Positions 9,093 through 17,360 are shown, counted from the first letter of the stretch. The stretch: DNA of 64,000 nt from an uncultured bacterium (GCA_938014885.1 CALLQI010000005.1:152823-216822); one strand, 5' to 3'. Program-made: numbers and translations. The notes: a model not told the origin generated them from the sequence alone.

Positions 9093-9383
9093 CTAGTCCG
9101 CTTTGGTGCCGGGCTTGCTGTCCGGCTTGGCTGCCGGCTTTTCGGGTGCCGGGGCGGGCTTGGTGTCAGTGCTCTCGGGCTTTGAGGCCGGCTTGCTGCT
9201 GCCCTTGTAGTCGGTCTGGTAGAAGCCGGTGCCCTTGAAGATCACGCCCGCGCCGCTGCCGATCAGACGCTTCACCTTGCGCTTGCCGCACTTGGGGCAC
9301 TTCTTGATCGGCTTGGCGCTGATGCTCTGGAACTCTTCAAACTCGTGGCCGCAATCGGGGCACTGGTAGTCGTAGGTTGGCAT
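9093..9383 (-). CDS. FmdB/CxxC zinc-ribbon regulatory-type protein
   Basis: The N-terminal 45 residues form an FmdB-like zinc ribbon: MPTYDYQCPDCG, then CPKCGK, with cysteines at 8, 11, 29 and 32. The conserved GxGFY element follows. The C-terminal 35 residues are a Lys/Pro/Ala/Asp low-complexity tail common in planctomycetal members of the family. Function is poorly defined; the family was named from a formamidase-linked regulator. It lies between grpE and yacG on the same strand. Confidence 0.85.
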   Translation of the reverse strand: MPTYDYQCPDCGHEFEEFQSISAKPIKKCPKCGKRKVKRLIGSGAGVIFKGTGFYQTDYKGSSKPASKPESTDTKPAPAPEKPAAKPDSKPGTKAD

Positions 9384-9394
9384 CGCGGCTCCGT

Positions 9395-10015
9395 TTACTT
9401 CTTGTTGACTTGTACTTTGGCCGCGCGAAGTACGCGGTCGTGCAGGCGGTACCCGCGCTCGAACTCGGCGGCTACGGCATTGTTCTCCAGGTCGTCGCGG
9501 CTGGCGGTCATCAGCGCCTCGTGGAACGCCGGGTCAAACGTTGCCCCCACCGTTTCAATCGGCTGAATGCCAAAGCGTGCCAGCGCGTCCTGGAACAGCT
9601 TCTGCGTCAGTTCCACACCCTTGAACAGGCCCTCAAAGTCTTTCGACTTCGCGGCCGCCTCAAGCGCGCGGCTGAGGTTGTCCAGCACCGGCAGCATTTC
9701 ACGCGCCAGGCCGCTGTTGGCGTACTTGAGCGCGTCGTCGCTGTCGCGGCGCAGGCGGCGCACGGTATTCTCGAGTTCTGCCTGGGTGCGGCGCGCGACG
9801 TCGAGCCAGTGATCTGCCCGGGCGGCCTCATCAGCCAGTTTCAACAGGTCGGCATCAGGCAAGGCGCGCAAGCGTGTCGCCTCTTCGGCGGGTGAAGGCT
9901 GCGCGGCCGCAGCGGCCTTATCGGCCAGTGCTTCGTGCGCGACGTCGCCTTCGTGCAGGTCGCCCTGGGGCACGGGCTCGTGCGAGTCAGTCTTGGGTTG
10001 TTCTTTCTTGGCCAT
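9395..10015 (-). CDS. grpE: Nucleotide exchange factor GrpE
   Basis: GrpE releases ADP from DnaK. This 206-aa protein has a charged N-terminal extension, then a long helix with RADHWLDVARRTQAELENTVRR (quoted in part). The dimerisation region includes LPVLDNLSRALEAAA, and the beta-domain motif reads ETVGATFDPAFHEALM and ends GYRLHDRVLRAAKVQV, which is diagnostic. It starts 3 bases after the dnaJ stop. No dnaK is present in this window, so the partner must be elsewhere. Confidence 0.95.
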   Translation of the reverse strand: MAKKEQPKTDSHEPVPQGDLHEGDVAHEALADKAAAAAQPSPAEEATRLRALPDADLLKLADEAARADHWLDVARRTQAELENTVRRLRRDSDDALKYANSGLAREMLPVLDNLSRALEAAAKSKDFEGLFKGVELTQKLFQDALARFGIQPIETVGATFDPAFHEALMTASRDDLENNAVAAEFERGYRLHDRVLRAAKVQVNKK

Positions 10016-10018
10016 GGC

Positions 10019-11137
10019 TTACCTGCTCAGCAGCTTTTTGACTTTGTCCAGGAACGACTTGCGTTCCGGGGTGATGTTCTGTTCCTCGGACTCGGCATAC
10101 GCGCGCAACAGCTTCTCTTGCTCTTTGGTCAGCTTGGTGGGCACCTCGACCACGATCTCAACAAGCTGGTCGCCCTTGCCGTAGCCATCCAGTTTCGGGA
10201 AGCCCTCACCCTTCATGCGCATGACCTGGCCGCTTTGCGAGCCGCTGGCGATCTTGAGCTCGGTCTTGCCGCGCAACGTGGGCACTTCGATCTTTGCGCC
10301 CAGCGCCGCCTGCGCAAAACCCACCGGCAGCTCAAGGTACACGTCGGCACCGGCGCGCTTGAACAGGCTGTGCGGGCGGATTCGCACGTCGCACAACAAG
10401 TCGCCCGGGGGTGCGCCGCCTTCGCCGCTTTCCCCTTCGCCGCCGACTCGCAGCGTCATGCCGTCTTCGATGCCGGCAGGGATCTTGATCGTGATTTCGC
10501 GCTCGCGGGCCACGCGGCCGGTGCCGCTGCATGTGCCGCAGGGGTCCGTGACAACGTCGCCCTTGCCGCCGCAGCGCGGGCAGGTGCTGCGCATCGAGAA
10601 GAAGCCGGCACTGGTCATCACCACGCCCGCACCCTGGCACTGCGGACAGGTCTGAGGCGCGGTGCCAGCCTTGGCGCCGCTGCCGTTGCAGGTTTCACAT
10701 GATTCGTTGCGACGCAGACTGATGGTCTTTTCGGCGCCGTCCACCGGGTCGGCAAAGTCCAGCTCGATGCCGCAGCGCAGGCTGGCGCCGCGACGTCCGC
10801 GATTGCGGTTGCGCGGGCCGCCGCCACCGCCGAAGAAGTCGCTGAACATGCTGCCGCCGAAGATTTCCGAGAACGCGCTGAAGATATCCTCGACGTTCGA
10901 GAAACCGGGGCCGCCCGGTCCGGTGTGGCCGAACTGGTCATACTGCTGCCGCTTCTGGTCGTCAGACAGAATCGCGTAGGCCTCAGCGGCCTCTTTGAAT
11001 TTCTCTTCGGCCTCAGCGTTGCCGGCGTTGCGGTCCGGGTGGTGCTTGAGCGCGAGCTTATGGTAGGCCTTCTTGATTTCGGCCTTGCCCGCGTTCTTGG
11101 CTACACCCAGGATTTCGTAGTAGTCGCGCTTTGCCAT
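10019..11137 (-). CDS. dnaJ: Chaperone DnaJ (type I Hsp40)
   Basis: Full-length DnaJ (372 aa from ATG 11137). The J domain starts MAKRDYYEILG and has the HPD triad at residues 33-35, which stimulates DnaK ATPase. A Gly/Phe-rich linker (FGHTGPGGPGFSN) follows. The zinc-binding domain has four CXXCXGXG repeats (CETCNGSG, CPQCQGAG, CPRCGGKG, CGTCSGTG), and the C-terminal substrate-binding domains complete the protein. A GTG at 11146 would add three residues but is less likely. It is co-directional with grpE, 3 bases away. Confidence 0.97.
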   Translation of the reverse strand: MAKRDYYEILGVAKNAGKAEIKKAYHKLALKHHPDRNAGNAEAEEKFKEAAEAYAILSDDQKRQQYDQFGHTGPGGPGFSNVEDIFSAFSEIFGGSMFSDFFGGGGGPRNRNRGRRGASLRCGIELDFADPVDGAEKTISLRRNESCETCNGSGAKAGTAPQTCPQCQGAGVVMTSAGFFSMRSTCPRCGGKGDVVTDPCGTCSGTGRVAREREITIKIPAGIEDGMTLRVGGEGESGEGGAPPGDLLCDVRIRPHSLFKRAGADVYLELPVGFAQAALGAKIEVPTLRGKTELKIASGSQSGQVMRMKGEGFPKLDGYGKGDQLVEIVVEVPTKLTKEQEKLLRAYAESEEQNITPERKSFLDKVKKLLSR

Positions 11138-11173
11138 TCTTATCACCGGTGCGGCGCCCGGTGTGAGCGCGCG

Positions 11174-11536
11174 CTACTTCTTCCGGCGCATCAGGCCGGT
11201 TTCGGCGTCGGTCAGTTCCCAGCCTTTCTCGGCCAGTTCGTTGACGCGGCGCAGGCAATTCAACCGTCGCTCAAACTGGTTCTGCCCTTCTTCATAAGCG
11301 AAGACGTGCGCAACCAGGTAATCCTTGTCCTGCTGCGGGCTGGCCCAGCGGTTCAGGTCAATCTCGTAGCCTTCAAGCCGCGGCACCGGCAGCAAGAAGC
11401 CGTATTCGTATGTCTCAGACGGCGCGGCCTTCACTTCGGCCGGTTGCGCGACAAACGAACTCGCGAAAAACCCGGCCACACCAGCCGCCAACACCAGTGC
11501 AAACACCGCAAGGCCCTGCATCACACGCTGACTCAT
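11174..11536 (-). CDS. Small exported or anchored protein with DUF4177-like tail
   Basis: The 120-aa product begins with a signal peptide or anchor (VMQGLAVFALVLAAGVAGFFASSF). The last 30 residues (RVNELAEKGWELTDAETGLMRRK) resemble the 'lNeLGaeGWELv' pattern of DUF4177 proteins, which have no known function. GGAG lies about 10 bases before the ATG. An inverted repeat lies immediately upstream. It separates groEL from dnaJ in an otherwise all-chaperone run. Confidence 0.7.
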   Translation of the reverse strand: MSQRVMQGLAVFALVLAAGVAGFFASSFVAQPAEVKAAPSETYEYGFLLPVPRLEGYEIDLNRWASPQQDKDYLVAHVFAYEEGQNQFERRLNCLRRVNELAEKGWELTDAETGLMRRKK

Positions 11537-11547
11537 GACTGTCTCCG

Positions 11548-11569
11548 GTTACAGGTATGGTCCTGTAAC
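11548..11569. promoter_or_regulatory. Inverted repeat upstream of the small secreted protein gene
   Basis: GTTACAGG (11548-11555) and CCTGTAAC (11562-11569) form a perfect 8-bp inverted repeat with a 6-base spacer, 12 bases upstream of the start at 11536. There is no T-tract, so an operator or leader hairpin is more likely than a terminator. Function not established. Confidence 0.4.
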
Positions 11570-11604
11570 GCGAAGCGGCCAATGCGTGTTCCGCCAAAAT
11601 CAGC

Positions 11605-11628
11605 GGGCCCCGCGTTGCCACGGGGCCC
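11605..11628 (-). terminator. Terminator after the downstream groEL
   Basis: The stem GGGCCCCG (11605-11612) and CGGGGCCC (11621-11628) is followed on the minus strand by GCTGATTTTG. It lies 7 bases past the groEL stop and separates the groE genes from the dnaJ group. The T-tract is short and displaced, so termination may be partial. Confidence 0.65.
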
Positions 11629-11634
11629 TTATCA

Positions 11635-13245
11635 CTACGCCGTGGCCCCGACGACCTTCTGGTCTTTCTTCTTCAGGTCGGTGACCAGCGTGTTGGTGGT
11701 CAGCATCAGGCCCGCGATGCTGGCGGCGTTCTGGATCGCGCAGCGCGCCACCTTGGCCGGGTCAATCACGCCCATCTTGAACATGTCGCCGTACTCACCG
11801 ATCAGCGCGTTGAAGCCTTCCGTTTCTTTGGTGGATTCCTTCAGTGTTTCGACCACGTCGGTACCGTCAAAGCCCGCGTTGTCGGCGATCTGGCGGCACG
11901 GGGCCTCCAGCGCATCGGCCAGGATGTTGGCGCCGATCAGCTCATCACCCTTGAACTTGGTGGCGCGGATCGCCTGGCTTGCACGCAGGTAGCTTACGCC
12001 GCCGCCGCAAACCACGCCTTCCTGCTTGGCTGCTTTGGTGGCATTGAGCGCGTCTTCGACGCGGAACTTGCGTTCCTTCATCTCCGACTCAGTCTGGCCG
12101 CCAACACGGATCTGGCCCACGCCGCCGGTCAGTTTCGCGAGGCGTTCTTGCAGCTTCTCTTTGTCGTAGTTGCTGGTGGAGGCCGCGATCTGCGTGCGCA
12201 GCATGGCCACGCGTTCTTCAACGGCCTTCTTCTTGCCGCCGCCTTCGATGATCGTGGTGTTGTCTTTGTCCACGATGATGCGCTTGGCTGTGCCGAGCTG
12301 GCCGAAGTCAACGTTCTCAAGGCTGATGCCCAGGTCTTCGCTGATTGCGGTGCCGCCCGTAAGCAGCGCGATGTCTTCGAGCATGGCCTTGCGGCGGTCG
12401 CCGAAGCCGGGGGCCTTTACGGCCACAACCTGCAGCATGCCGCGCAGGCGGTTCAACACCAGCATCGCCAGCACTTCGTTCTCGATGTCTTCGGAAATGA
12501 TGAGCAGCGGCGCGCTGCTTTGGGCGGCCTTTTCGAGAATCGGGACGATTTCACGTACGCTGCTGATCTTCTTCTCGAAAATCAGGACGCGGGCGTTCTC
12601 GTACTCAACCGTCAACTCGTTGGCCTTGTTGATGAAGTACGGGCTGAGGTAGCCCTTGTCGAACTGCATGCCATCGACGTAGTTCAGCTCAGTCTCAATG
12701 CCCTTGCCTTCTTCGATGGTGACGACTCCTTCGTCGCCGACCTTCTCAATGGCTTCGGCCATCAGCTTGCCGATCTCGGCGTCCTGGTTGGCGCTGATCG
12801 TGGCGACGGCGCGAAGCTCGTCGCTGTTCTTGATCTTGCGGCTGTTGTCTTTCAGCCAGTTGACGGCCACTTCGGTCGCCTTCTCGATCCCGCGCTTGAT
12901 GTCCTGCGGGTTGTGCCCGTGGCCGGACATACGCAGGCCTTCCTGCACGATCGCGTTGGCGATCACAGTGGCGGTGGTAGTGCCGTCGCCGGCTTCGTCG
13001 TTGGTCTTGGAAGCGACTTCCATAACCAGCTTGGCACCCATGTTCTCAAACGGGTCTTCCAGTTCCACGTCCTTGGCCACCGTCACGCCGTCATTCACGA
13101 CCAGCGGGGCGCCAAAGGACTTCTGGATAATCACGTTGCGACCGGAAGGGCCCATCGTGGCGGAAACCGCGGCTGCGAGCTTGGCCACACCATCAGCGAG
13201 TTTGCGCGCGGCGTCAACTTCGTACAGGATCTGTTTGCTGCTCAT
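11635..13245 (-). CDS. groEL: Chaperonin GroEL, divergent paralogue (distal copy)
   Basis: This 536-aa 60-kDa chaperonin has the ATP-binding GDGTTT motif in NDEAGDGTTTATV and the usual equatorial, intermediate and apical order. The C-terminus ends KKKDQKVVGATA instead of the Gly-Gly-Met tail that lines the cavity in E. coli GroEL. It differs widely from the other GroEL in the window (13690-15330), for example starting SSKQILYEVDAARKL against AAKQIVFDAEARQKL. AAGGGA precedes the ATG. It is downstream of groES, separated by 108 bases, and followed by a terminator. It may handle a different client set; that is inference. Confidence 0.95.
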   Translation of the reverse strand: MSSKQILYEVDAARKLADGVAKLAAAVSATMGPSGRNVIIQKSFGAPLVVNDGVTVAKDVELEDPFENMGAKLVMEVASKTNDEAGDGTTTATVIANAIVQEGLRMSGHGHNPQDIKRGIEKATEVAVNWLKDNSRKIKNSDELRAVATISANQDAEIGKLMAEAIEKVGDEGVVTIEEGKGIETELNYVDGMQFDKGYLSPYFINKANELTVEYENARVLIFEKKISSVREIVPILEKAAQSSAPLLIISEDIENEVLAMLVLNRLRGMLQVVAVKAPGFGDRRKAMLEDIALLTGGTAISEDLGISLENVDFGQLGTAKRIIVDKDNTTIIEGGGKKKAVEERVAMLRTQIAASTSNYDKEKLQERLAKLTGGVGQIRVGGQTESEMKERKFRVEDALNATKAAKQEGVVCGGGVSYLRASQAIRATKFKGDELIGANILADALEAPCRQIADNAGFDGTDVVETLKESTKETEGFNALIGEYGDMFKMGVIDPAKVARCAIQNAASIAGLMLTTNTLVTDLKKKDQKVVGATA

Positions 13246-13310
13246 GTCTCATCCCTTTGTGGGTTCTTGCGTTGGGTGCTAGCCCGACGCTTCGATTCCG
13301 ATGTTTGTCT

Positions 13311-13335
13311 ACCCTTCGCTTACGCTCCGGGCTCC
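13311..13335. repeat. GCTTACGC-type repeat copy
   Basis: ACCCTTCGCTTACGCTCCGG followed by GCTCC lies in the groES-groEL gap. Related sequences with the core CGCTTACGC/GCTTACGCC next to GGGCTC occur at 36641-36667 and, inverted, at 63786-63811, pointing to a small dispersed family. Confidence 0.4.
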
Positions 13336-13353
13336 TGTTCTCAGGTGCCGGCG

Positions 13354-13659
13354 CTATTCGATGATGGCGAGGATCTCGGCTTCCTTGAGGATCTTGTATT
13401 CGACGCCGTCGATCTTGATGTCGCTTCCGCTGTAGCGGCCGAACATCACCGTGTCGCCGCGCTTTACGCTGGGCTCGAGGCGCTTGCCGTTCTTTAGCGT
13501 GCGGCCGGGGCCGGTGGCCACGACTTCGCCGCGCAGGGGTTTTTCTTTGGCGCTGTCGGGCAGCACGATGCCGCCGGCGGTCTTTTCTTCGGCGTCGGCA
13601 GGCTGCACGACGATGTTGTCATCGAGGGGACGCAGTTTGACGTGTGCGGTCTTTGCCAT
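13354..13659 (-). CDS. groES: Co-chaperonin GroES
   Basis: This 101-aa protein has the canonical GroES pattern: RPLDDNIVVQPADAEEKTAGGIVLPDSAKEKP (quoted here only as landmarks, the mobile-loop region being EEKTAGGIVLP), then GRTLKNGKR, GDTVMFGRYSG and a C-terminal LKEAEILAIIE. It forms the heptameric lid of GroEL. GGAG lies upstream of the ATG. The gene sits between the two groEL genes, 30 bases after the first and 108 before the second, so one GroES apparently serves both. Confidence 0.97.
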   Translation of the reverse strand: MAKTAHVKLRPLDDNIVVQPADAEEKTAGGIVLPDSAKEKPLRGEVVATGPGRTLKNGKRLEPSVKRGDTVMFGRYSGSDIKIDGVEYKILKEAEILAIIE

Positions 13660-13689
13660 GGTTTGCTCCGGTATGCTTTCGCGGTCTGG

Positions 13690-15330
13690 TTAGTAGTCCA
13701 TGTCTTCGTGGTGGTCGCCGCCCATGTCGGCGGGTTCGTCTTCGGCGACCTTGGTGATGATGGCTTCGGTGGTTAGCATCAGGCCGGCCACACTGGCTGC
13801 GTTTTGCAGGGCTGACTTGGTGACCTTGACCGGGTCGACGATGCCCATCTCGAACATGTCGCCGTAGGTGTCGGTCAGCGCGTTGTAGCCGAAGCTCTTG
13901 CTCTTGTCGGCCAGGATGTGGCGCACGATCACGCTGCCGTGGCGGCCGGCGTTCTCGGCGATCTGGCGCGCCGGGCGCGAGAGGGCCTTGTGCACGATGT
14001 CGACACCGACTTGCTCATCGGCGCTGTCAGCCTTGAACTTCTCAAGCACCTGGCTGGCGCGCAGCAGCGCAACGCCGCCGCCGGGCAGGATGCCGCCTTC
14101 TTCTTTGTCGGTGGCTGCGCGCACGGCGTGCAGGGCGTCTTCGACGCGGGCCTTGAGCTCTTTCATTTCAGGCTCAGTGGCTGCTCCGACCTTGACGACT
14201 GCGATGCCGCCGGAAAGCTTGGCCAGGCGTTCCTGCAACTTCTCGCGGTCGTAGTCGCTGGTGGTGGTGCTGATTTCGCGGCGGATTTCTTCGCTGCGGT
14301 TCTTGATGTCGGCGGTCTTGCCGGCACCTTCGATGATGGTGGTGTTTTCGCTGTCTATCACGACCTTCTTGGCCGTGCCGAGCTGCTTGAGTGTGATGTC
14401 CTCAAGCTTGTCGCCCAAGTCCTTCATGAACGCCTTGCCGCCGGTGAGGACAGCCAGGTCTTCGAGCATGGCCTTGCGGCGGTCGCCGTAGCCCGGTGCC
14501 TTCACCGCGCACACATTCAGCACGCCGCGCAGCTTGTTCACCACCAGCGTCGAAAGCGCTTCGCCTTCAACGTTCTCGGCGATGATCAGCAGCGGGCGGT
14601 TGCTTTGGCTGACTTGCTCAAGCAGCGGCACCAGTGCCTGCGCGTTGCTGAGCTTGTCTTCGTAGATCAGGATCAGCGGCTTTTCGAACTCGACAGTGAC
14701 AGTTTCAGTCTTGTTCACGAAGTGCTGCGACAGATAGCCGCGGTCGAACTGCATGCCTTCGACGACGTCAACCTGGGTTTCGGCCGTCTTGCTTTCGTCC
14801 ACGCTGATCACGCCGTCCTTGCCGACCTTCTCCTGCGCGTCGGCGATGATCTTGCCCACGCGGGGGTCGTTGTTGGCGGCAATGCTGGCGACGTAGGCGA
14901 CTTCCTTCTTGCCCTCAACGGGGCGCTTCATCTTGGTGAGTTCTTCGCTGACGCGCTCGACGGCCTTCTTGATGCCGCGATGAATCGCGTTGGCATCGGC
15001 GCCGCTGATGACGTGCTTGCTGCCTTCGCCGTAGATCGCATGGGCCAGCAGGGTCGCGGTAGTAGTGCCGTCGCCGGCGATGTCGCTGGTCTTGCTGGCG
15101 ACCTGCTTGACCATCTGGGCCGCGCAGTTTTCGTAGGGATCGGTCAGCTCGATTTCTTCGGCGACCGTGACGCCGTCTTTGGTGATCGTGGGTGAGCCCC
15201 AGCCCTTGTCCAGCACCGCCGTGCGGCCCTTGGGGCCGAGGGTTGAAACTACGGCTTTAGCGAGTTTCTCAACACCCTGTGCAAGCTTCTGCCGGGCTTC
15301 CGCGTCGAATACGATCTGCTTGGCTGCCAT
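13690..15330 (-). CDS. groEL: Chaperonin GroEL (promoter-proximal copy)
   Basis: A 546-aa GroEL from ATG 15330, chosen because MAAKQIVFDAEARQKL matches the family N-terminus and GGAG lies upstream; longer in-frame starts to 15435 are not credible. GDGTTT and the GVTVAEEIEL region are intact. The tail is unusual: after the last equatorial helix it reads VAEDEPADMGGDHHEDMDY, acidic and His-containing rather than GGM repeats. First gene of the groEL-groES-groEL run. I looked for a CIRCE element upstream and found none. Confidence 0.95.
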   Translation of the reverse strand: MAAKQIVFDAEARQKLAQGVEKLAKAVVSTLGPKGRTAVLDKGWGSPTITKDGVTVAEEIELTDPYENCAAQMVKQVASKTSDIAGDGTTTATLLAHAIYGEGSKHVISGADANAIHRGIKKAVERVSEELTKMKRPVEGKKEVAYVASIAANNDPRVGKIIADAQEKVGKDGVISVDESKTAETQVDVVEGMQFDRGYLSQHFVNKTETVTVEFEKPLILIYEDKLSNAQALVPLLEQVSQSNRPLLIIAENVEGEALSTLVVNKLRGVLNVCAVKAPGYGDRRKAMLEDLAVLTGGKAFMKDLGDKLEDITLKQLGTAKKVVIDSENTTIIEGAGKTADIKNRSEEIRREISTTTSDYDREKLQERLAKLSGGIAVVKVGAATEPEMKELKARVEDALHAVRAATDKEEGGILPGGGVALLRASQVLEKFKADSADEQVGVDIVHKALSRPARQIAENAGRHGSVIVRHILADKSKSFGYNALTDTYGDMFEMGIVDPVKVTKSALQNAASVAGLMLTTEAIITKVAEDEPADMGGDHHEDMDY

Positions 15331-15794
15331 CTCAGTGTTCTCCGTCAGTTTGACCAATGCGCTCGGCGCAAAGTGCAAAACCAATGCCAACGAGAATCCG
15401 GCTCTGGAGTGGCCGGCACAGACGTCGTAACACACACGTATTCCGAGCGTTACAACGACATACCCGAATCGTGGCGAAGGTCATTCAAGCCACCGCCGCC
15501 AAACTGACAGCGACCCAACCAGCGAAAAGCCGGGTCTGCCCGATTGGCAGATGGCGGGTGCCCGTCAGTGCTCGGTGCCCAGTGCTTGGTGCGCAACGGC
15601 AAAAACAACGGCAACAGCGGGGTACAGCGAGGGCAATGAAGAAAGGGCCGATGGCTGTACGCGCAGTTGGCTGTTCAGGTAGCTGCCGTTCCCCGAGCAC
15701 TGAGCACCGGGCACTAAGCACCGACCGAGCACCGATTCGCACTCCTGTTCCGTGCGCGGGTTTCGTACATTGGTTGGGTGTACGAGGAGATGTG
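15331..15794. other. 464-base intergenic region between divergent genes
   Basis: This gap separates groEL (minus) from the NPCBM gene (plus) and must hold both promoters. It carries the GTGCTCGGTGC palindromic element at 15560-15736. I see no CIRCE, no convincing heat-shock promoter and no small gene. Confidence 0.6.
15560..15736. repeat. GTGCTCGGTGC-type palindromic element
   Basis: The left arm (15566-15600) contains CAGTGCTCGGTGCCCAGTGC then TTGGTGCGCAACGGC. The right arm (15687-15734) contains GCCGTTCCCCGAGCACTGAG, CACCGGGCACTAAGCACCG and ACCGAGCACC. The arms are inverted repeats of tandem GTGCTnnGTGC units, about 90 bases apart, with weaker inner pairing (GGTACAG/CTGTAC). A 12-base match (GCACCAAGCACT) recurs inside the coding region at 22192-22216. 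Confidence 0.65.
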
Positions 15795-17063
15795 ATGCGA
15801 CTTCTGTTCCCCATTCTGGTTTTGGCGCTGCTGGCCCCGGTGCTGGCCTCACAGGCTGTCATCACAAGTGTGTTCAAGCCGCCAGTCACGGGCAAAGTGG
15901 TTAAGGTGGACGTGCAGGGCCGCCTTGAAGTCGCCGTGGAAGGCAGCGAAGTGCCGGAGCGCATCCCGCTGGATGAAATCGAAGAAGTCAACTTCGGCCA
16001 GCAAGGCGATGAGCGCAAGCCCGCCGACGCGCCGCTGCGCGTGTACCTGGTCAACGGTGACGTGCTGTACGGCACGCCCGATGTCTCACCCGACGGCGAC
16101 GAAGAGTCCTTCGTGCTGCGCGGCAAGCGCTTTACCGACATCCGAATCCGCAACGACGCCGTCAGCCGCATTGAGTACGTCGCCAACGTGCAGCCCAACA
16201 CGCTGCCTGAGCTGGCGGCGGACGAGAAAGTTGACGTCGTGCACTGGGCCGCCGTGGGCGAAACCCCGGCCCAGGTGGACCGCGGCTCTGAGCTGGTGCG
16301 TGTCACCAAAGAGGGCGTGTGGCTGTACAACGCCACCCTCGACGGCGACAAGTACGAAGGCGTGAAATACGACTGGAACCGCATCCGCGGCATCGTCTGC
16401 TACCGACCCAAGTACAAGCCCTTCGACAAACTGATGGGCATTTTCACCCTGCGCGACGGCACGATCCTGAGCGGCGTGCTTACCAGCTGGGGCGAAGGCA
16501 AGTTGAAGCTCGAGCACACCGCGCTCAAGGGCCGCCGCGCCACCGACAAGGTCGAAATCGCACTGGAAGAGGCCAACCTGATCTCGATCAGCATGAAGAA
16601 CGGCAAGTACATTTACCTGAGTGACATGGAATTTGCCGAGACGCCGAAAGAGCGGCCGTTCTACCTGCCCGCCGACTTCAACTACGACGAGTACCTGTTC
16701 AAAATCCGCCGCGACCAGGCCCAGGGCGGCGGCGCGATCAGCATGCGCGGCAAGGTGTACCCCAAGGGGCTTGGCGTGCACGCGATCAGCAGCGTCACCT
16801 ATGACCTGAACCGCGGCTACAAACGCTTCCTTTGCGACATCGGCGTGGACGACAGCGCCGGCGAATTGGCAAGCGTCGAGTTCAAGGTCTATGTGGACGG
16901 CAAGCTCGTGTACGAGTCTGGTGTACTGCTGCGTTCATCGCCCGTGAAAACGCTCGACATCGACGTGCTGAACGCCCGCCAGATCAAGCTTGAGGTGCTG
17001 GCCGCCGACAACGCCGACATCCAGGACCGAGCCAACTGGGCCAACGCCAAGCTGGTCCGGTAG
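15795..17063 (+). CDS. Secreted NPCBM/NEW2-domain protein
   Basis: This 422-aa exported protein has a signal peptide (MRLLFPILVLALLAPVLAS). A central region of small beta-strand modules includes two stretches built like 'v.l.DGtil.G.l' (YLVNGDVLYGT and TLRDGTILSGVL). The C-terminal 130 residues are an NPCBM domain, a galactose-binding-like beta-sandwich, marked by GLGVHAISSVTYDLNRGYKR, CDIGVDDSAG and VKTLDIDVLNARQIKLEV. In NPCBM proteins this domain is thought to bind carbohydrate. GAGGAG precedes the ATG. No catalytic domain is attached, so it is probably a binding or structural surface protein. Confidence 0.85.
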   Translation: MRLLFPILVLALLAPVLASQAVITSVFKPPVTGKVVKVDVQGRLEVAVEGSEVPERIPLDEIEEVNFGQQGDERKPADAPLRVYLVNGDVLYGTPDVSPDGDEESFVLRGKRFTDIRIRNDAVSRIEYVANVQPNTLPELAADEKVDVVHWAAVGETPAQVDRGSELVRVTKEGVWLYNATLDGDKYEGVKYDWNRIRGIVCYRPKYKPFDKLMGIFTLRDGTILSGVLTSWGEGKLKLEHTALKGRRATDKVEIALEEANLISISMKNGKYIYLSDMEFAETPKERPFYLPADFNYDEYLFKIRRDQAQGGGAISMRGKVYPKGLGVHAISSVTYDLNRGYKRFLCDIGVDDSAGELASVEFKVYVDGKLVYESGVLLRSSPVKTLDIDVLNARQIKLEVLAADNADIQDRANWANAKLVR

Positions 17064-17068
17064 GGCTT

Positions 17069-17266
17069 GAACGGCAACTGCGTTTATCCACGAAGTACAC
17101 GAAGCACCACGAAGCTCGACAACTGCGCTAACCGCCAAAACGCCAAATGGCAACTGCGCAACCATGCCAGGCCTTTGGCGAGCAGCCGCCTTAGTTCACC
17201 AGATGCGAAGTGCTGTGCTTCGTGATCCTTCGTGTACTTCGTGGACAACCGCAGTTTGTCGTTGCC
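17069..17266. repeat. CACGAAG palindromic element, copy 1 (near complete)
   Basis: The left arm at 17069-17114 reads GAACGGCAACTGCGTTTATC, then CACGAAGTACACGAAGCACC and ACGAAG. The right arm at 17218-17266 is its inverted copy (CTTCGTGATCCTTCGTGTAC, TTCGTGGACAACCGCAG, ending GTTGCC). An inner module with ACCGCCAAAACGCCAAA lies at 17130-17147. About 198 bases in total, filling the gap after the NPCBM gene. Confidence 0.85.
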
Positions 17267-17360
17267 CTTTCGATCGCCCACTTTCGGCGTGAGTATCCGC
17301 CCGTTCAGTACACCATAAACATCGCGCGATGTTTGACTTGGGGACGATTCGGGAACTGAC

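Noticed and set aside
12148..13497. Long open frame (449 codons) on the plus strand opposite groEL and groES
   Set aside because: It is entirely antisense to two strongly conserved chaperonin genes, its product is of low-complexity type and its length follows from high GC and codon bias.
13918..15195. 425-codon plus-strand open frame opposite the first groEL
   Set aside because: Antisense shadow of a conserved gene.
15331..15794. Possible CIRCE (HrcA-binding) site or heat-shock promoter upstream of groEL
   Set aside because: I searched for TTAGCACTC-N9-GAGTGCTAA and close variants and found none; the GTGCTC units here are part of the palindromic repeat.
17084..17320. Apparent C-terminal coding extension with KYTKDHE-like sequence on the minus strand
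   Set aside because: The peptide is a translation of CACGAAG units; the same peptide pattern appears at every repeat copy, so it reflects repeat DNA and not a gene.
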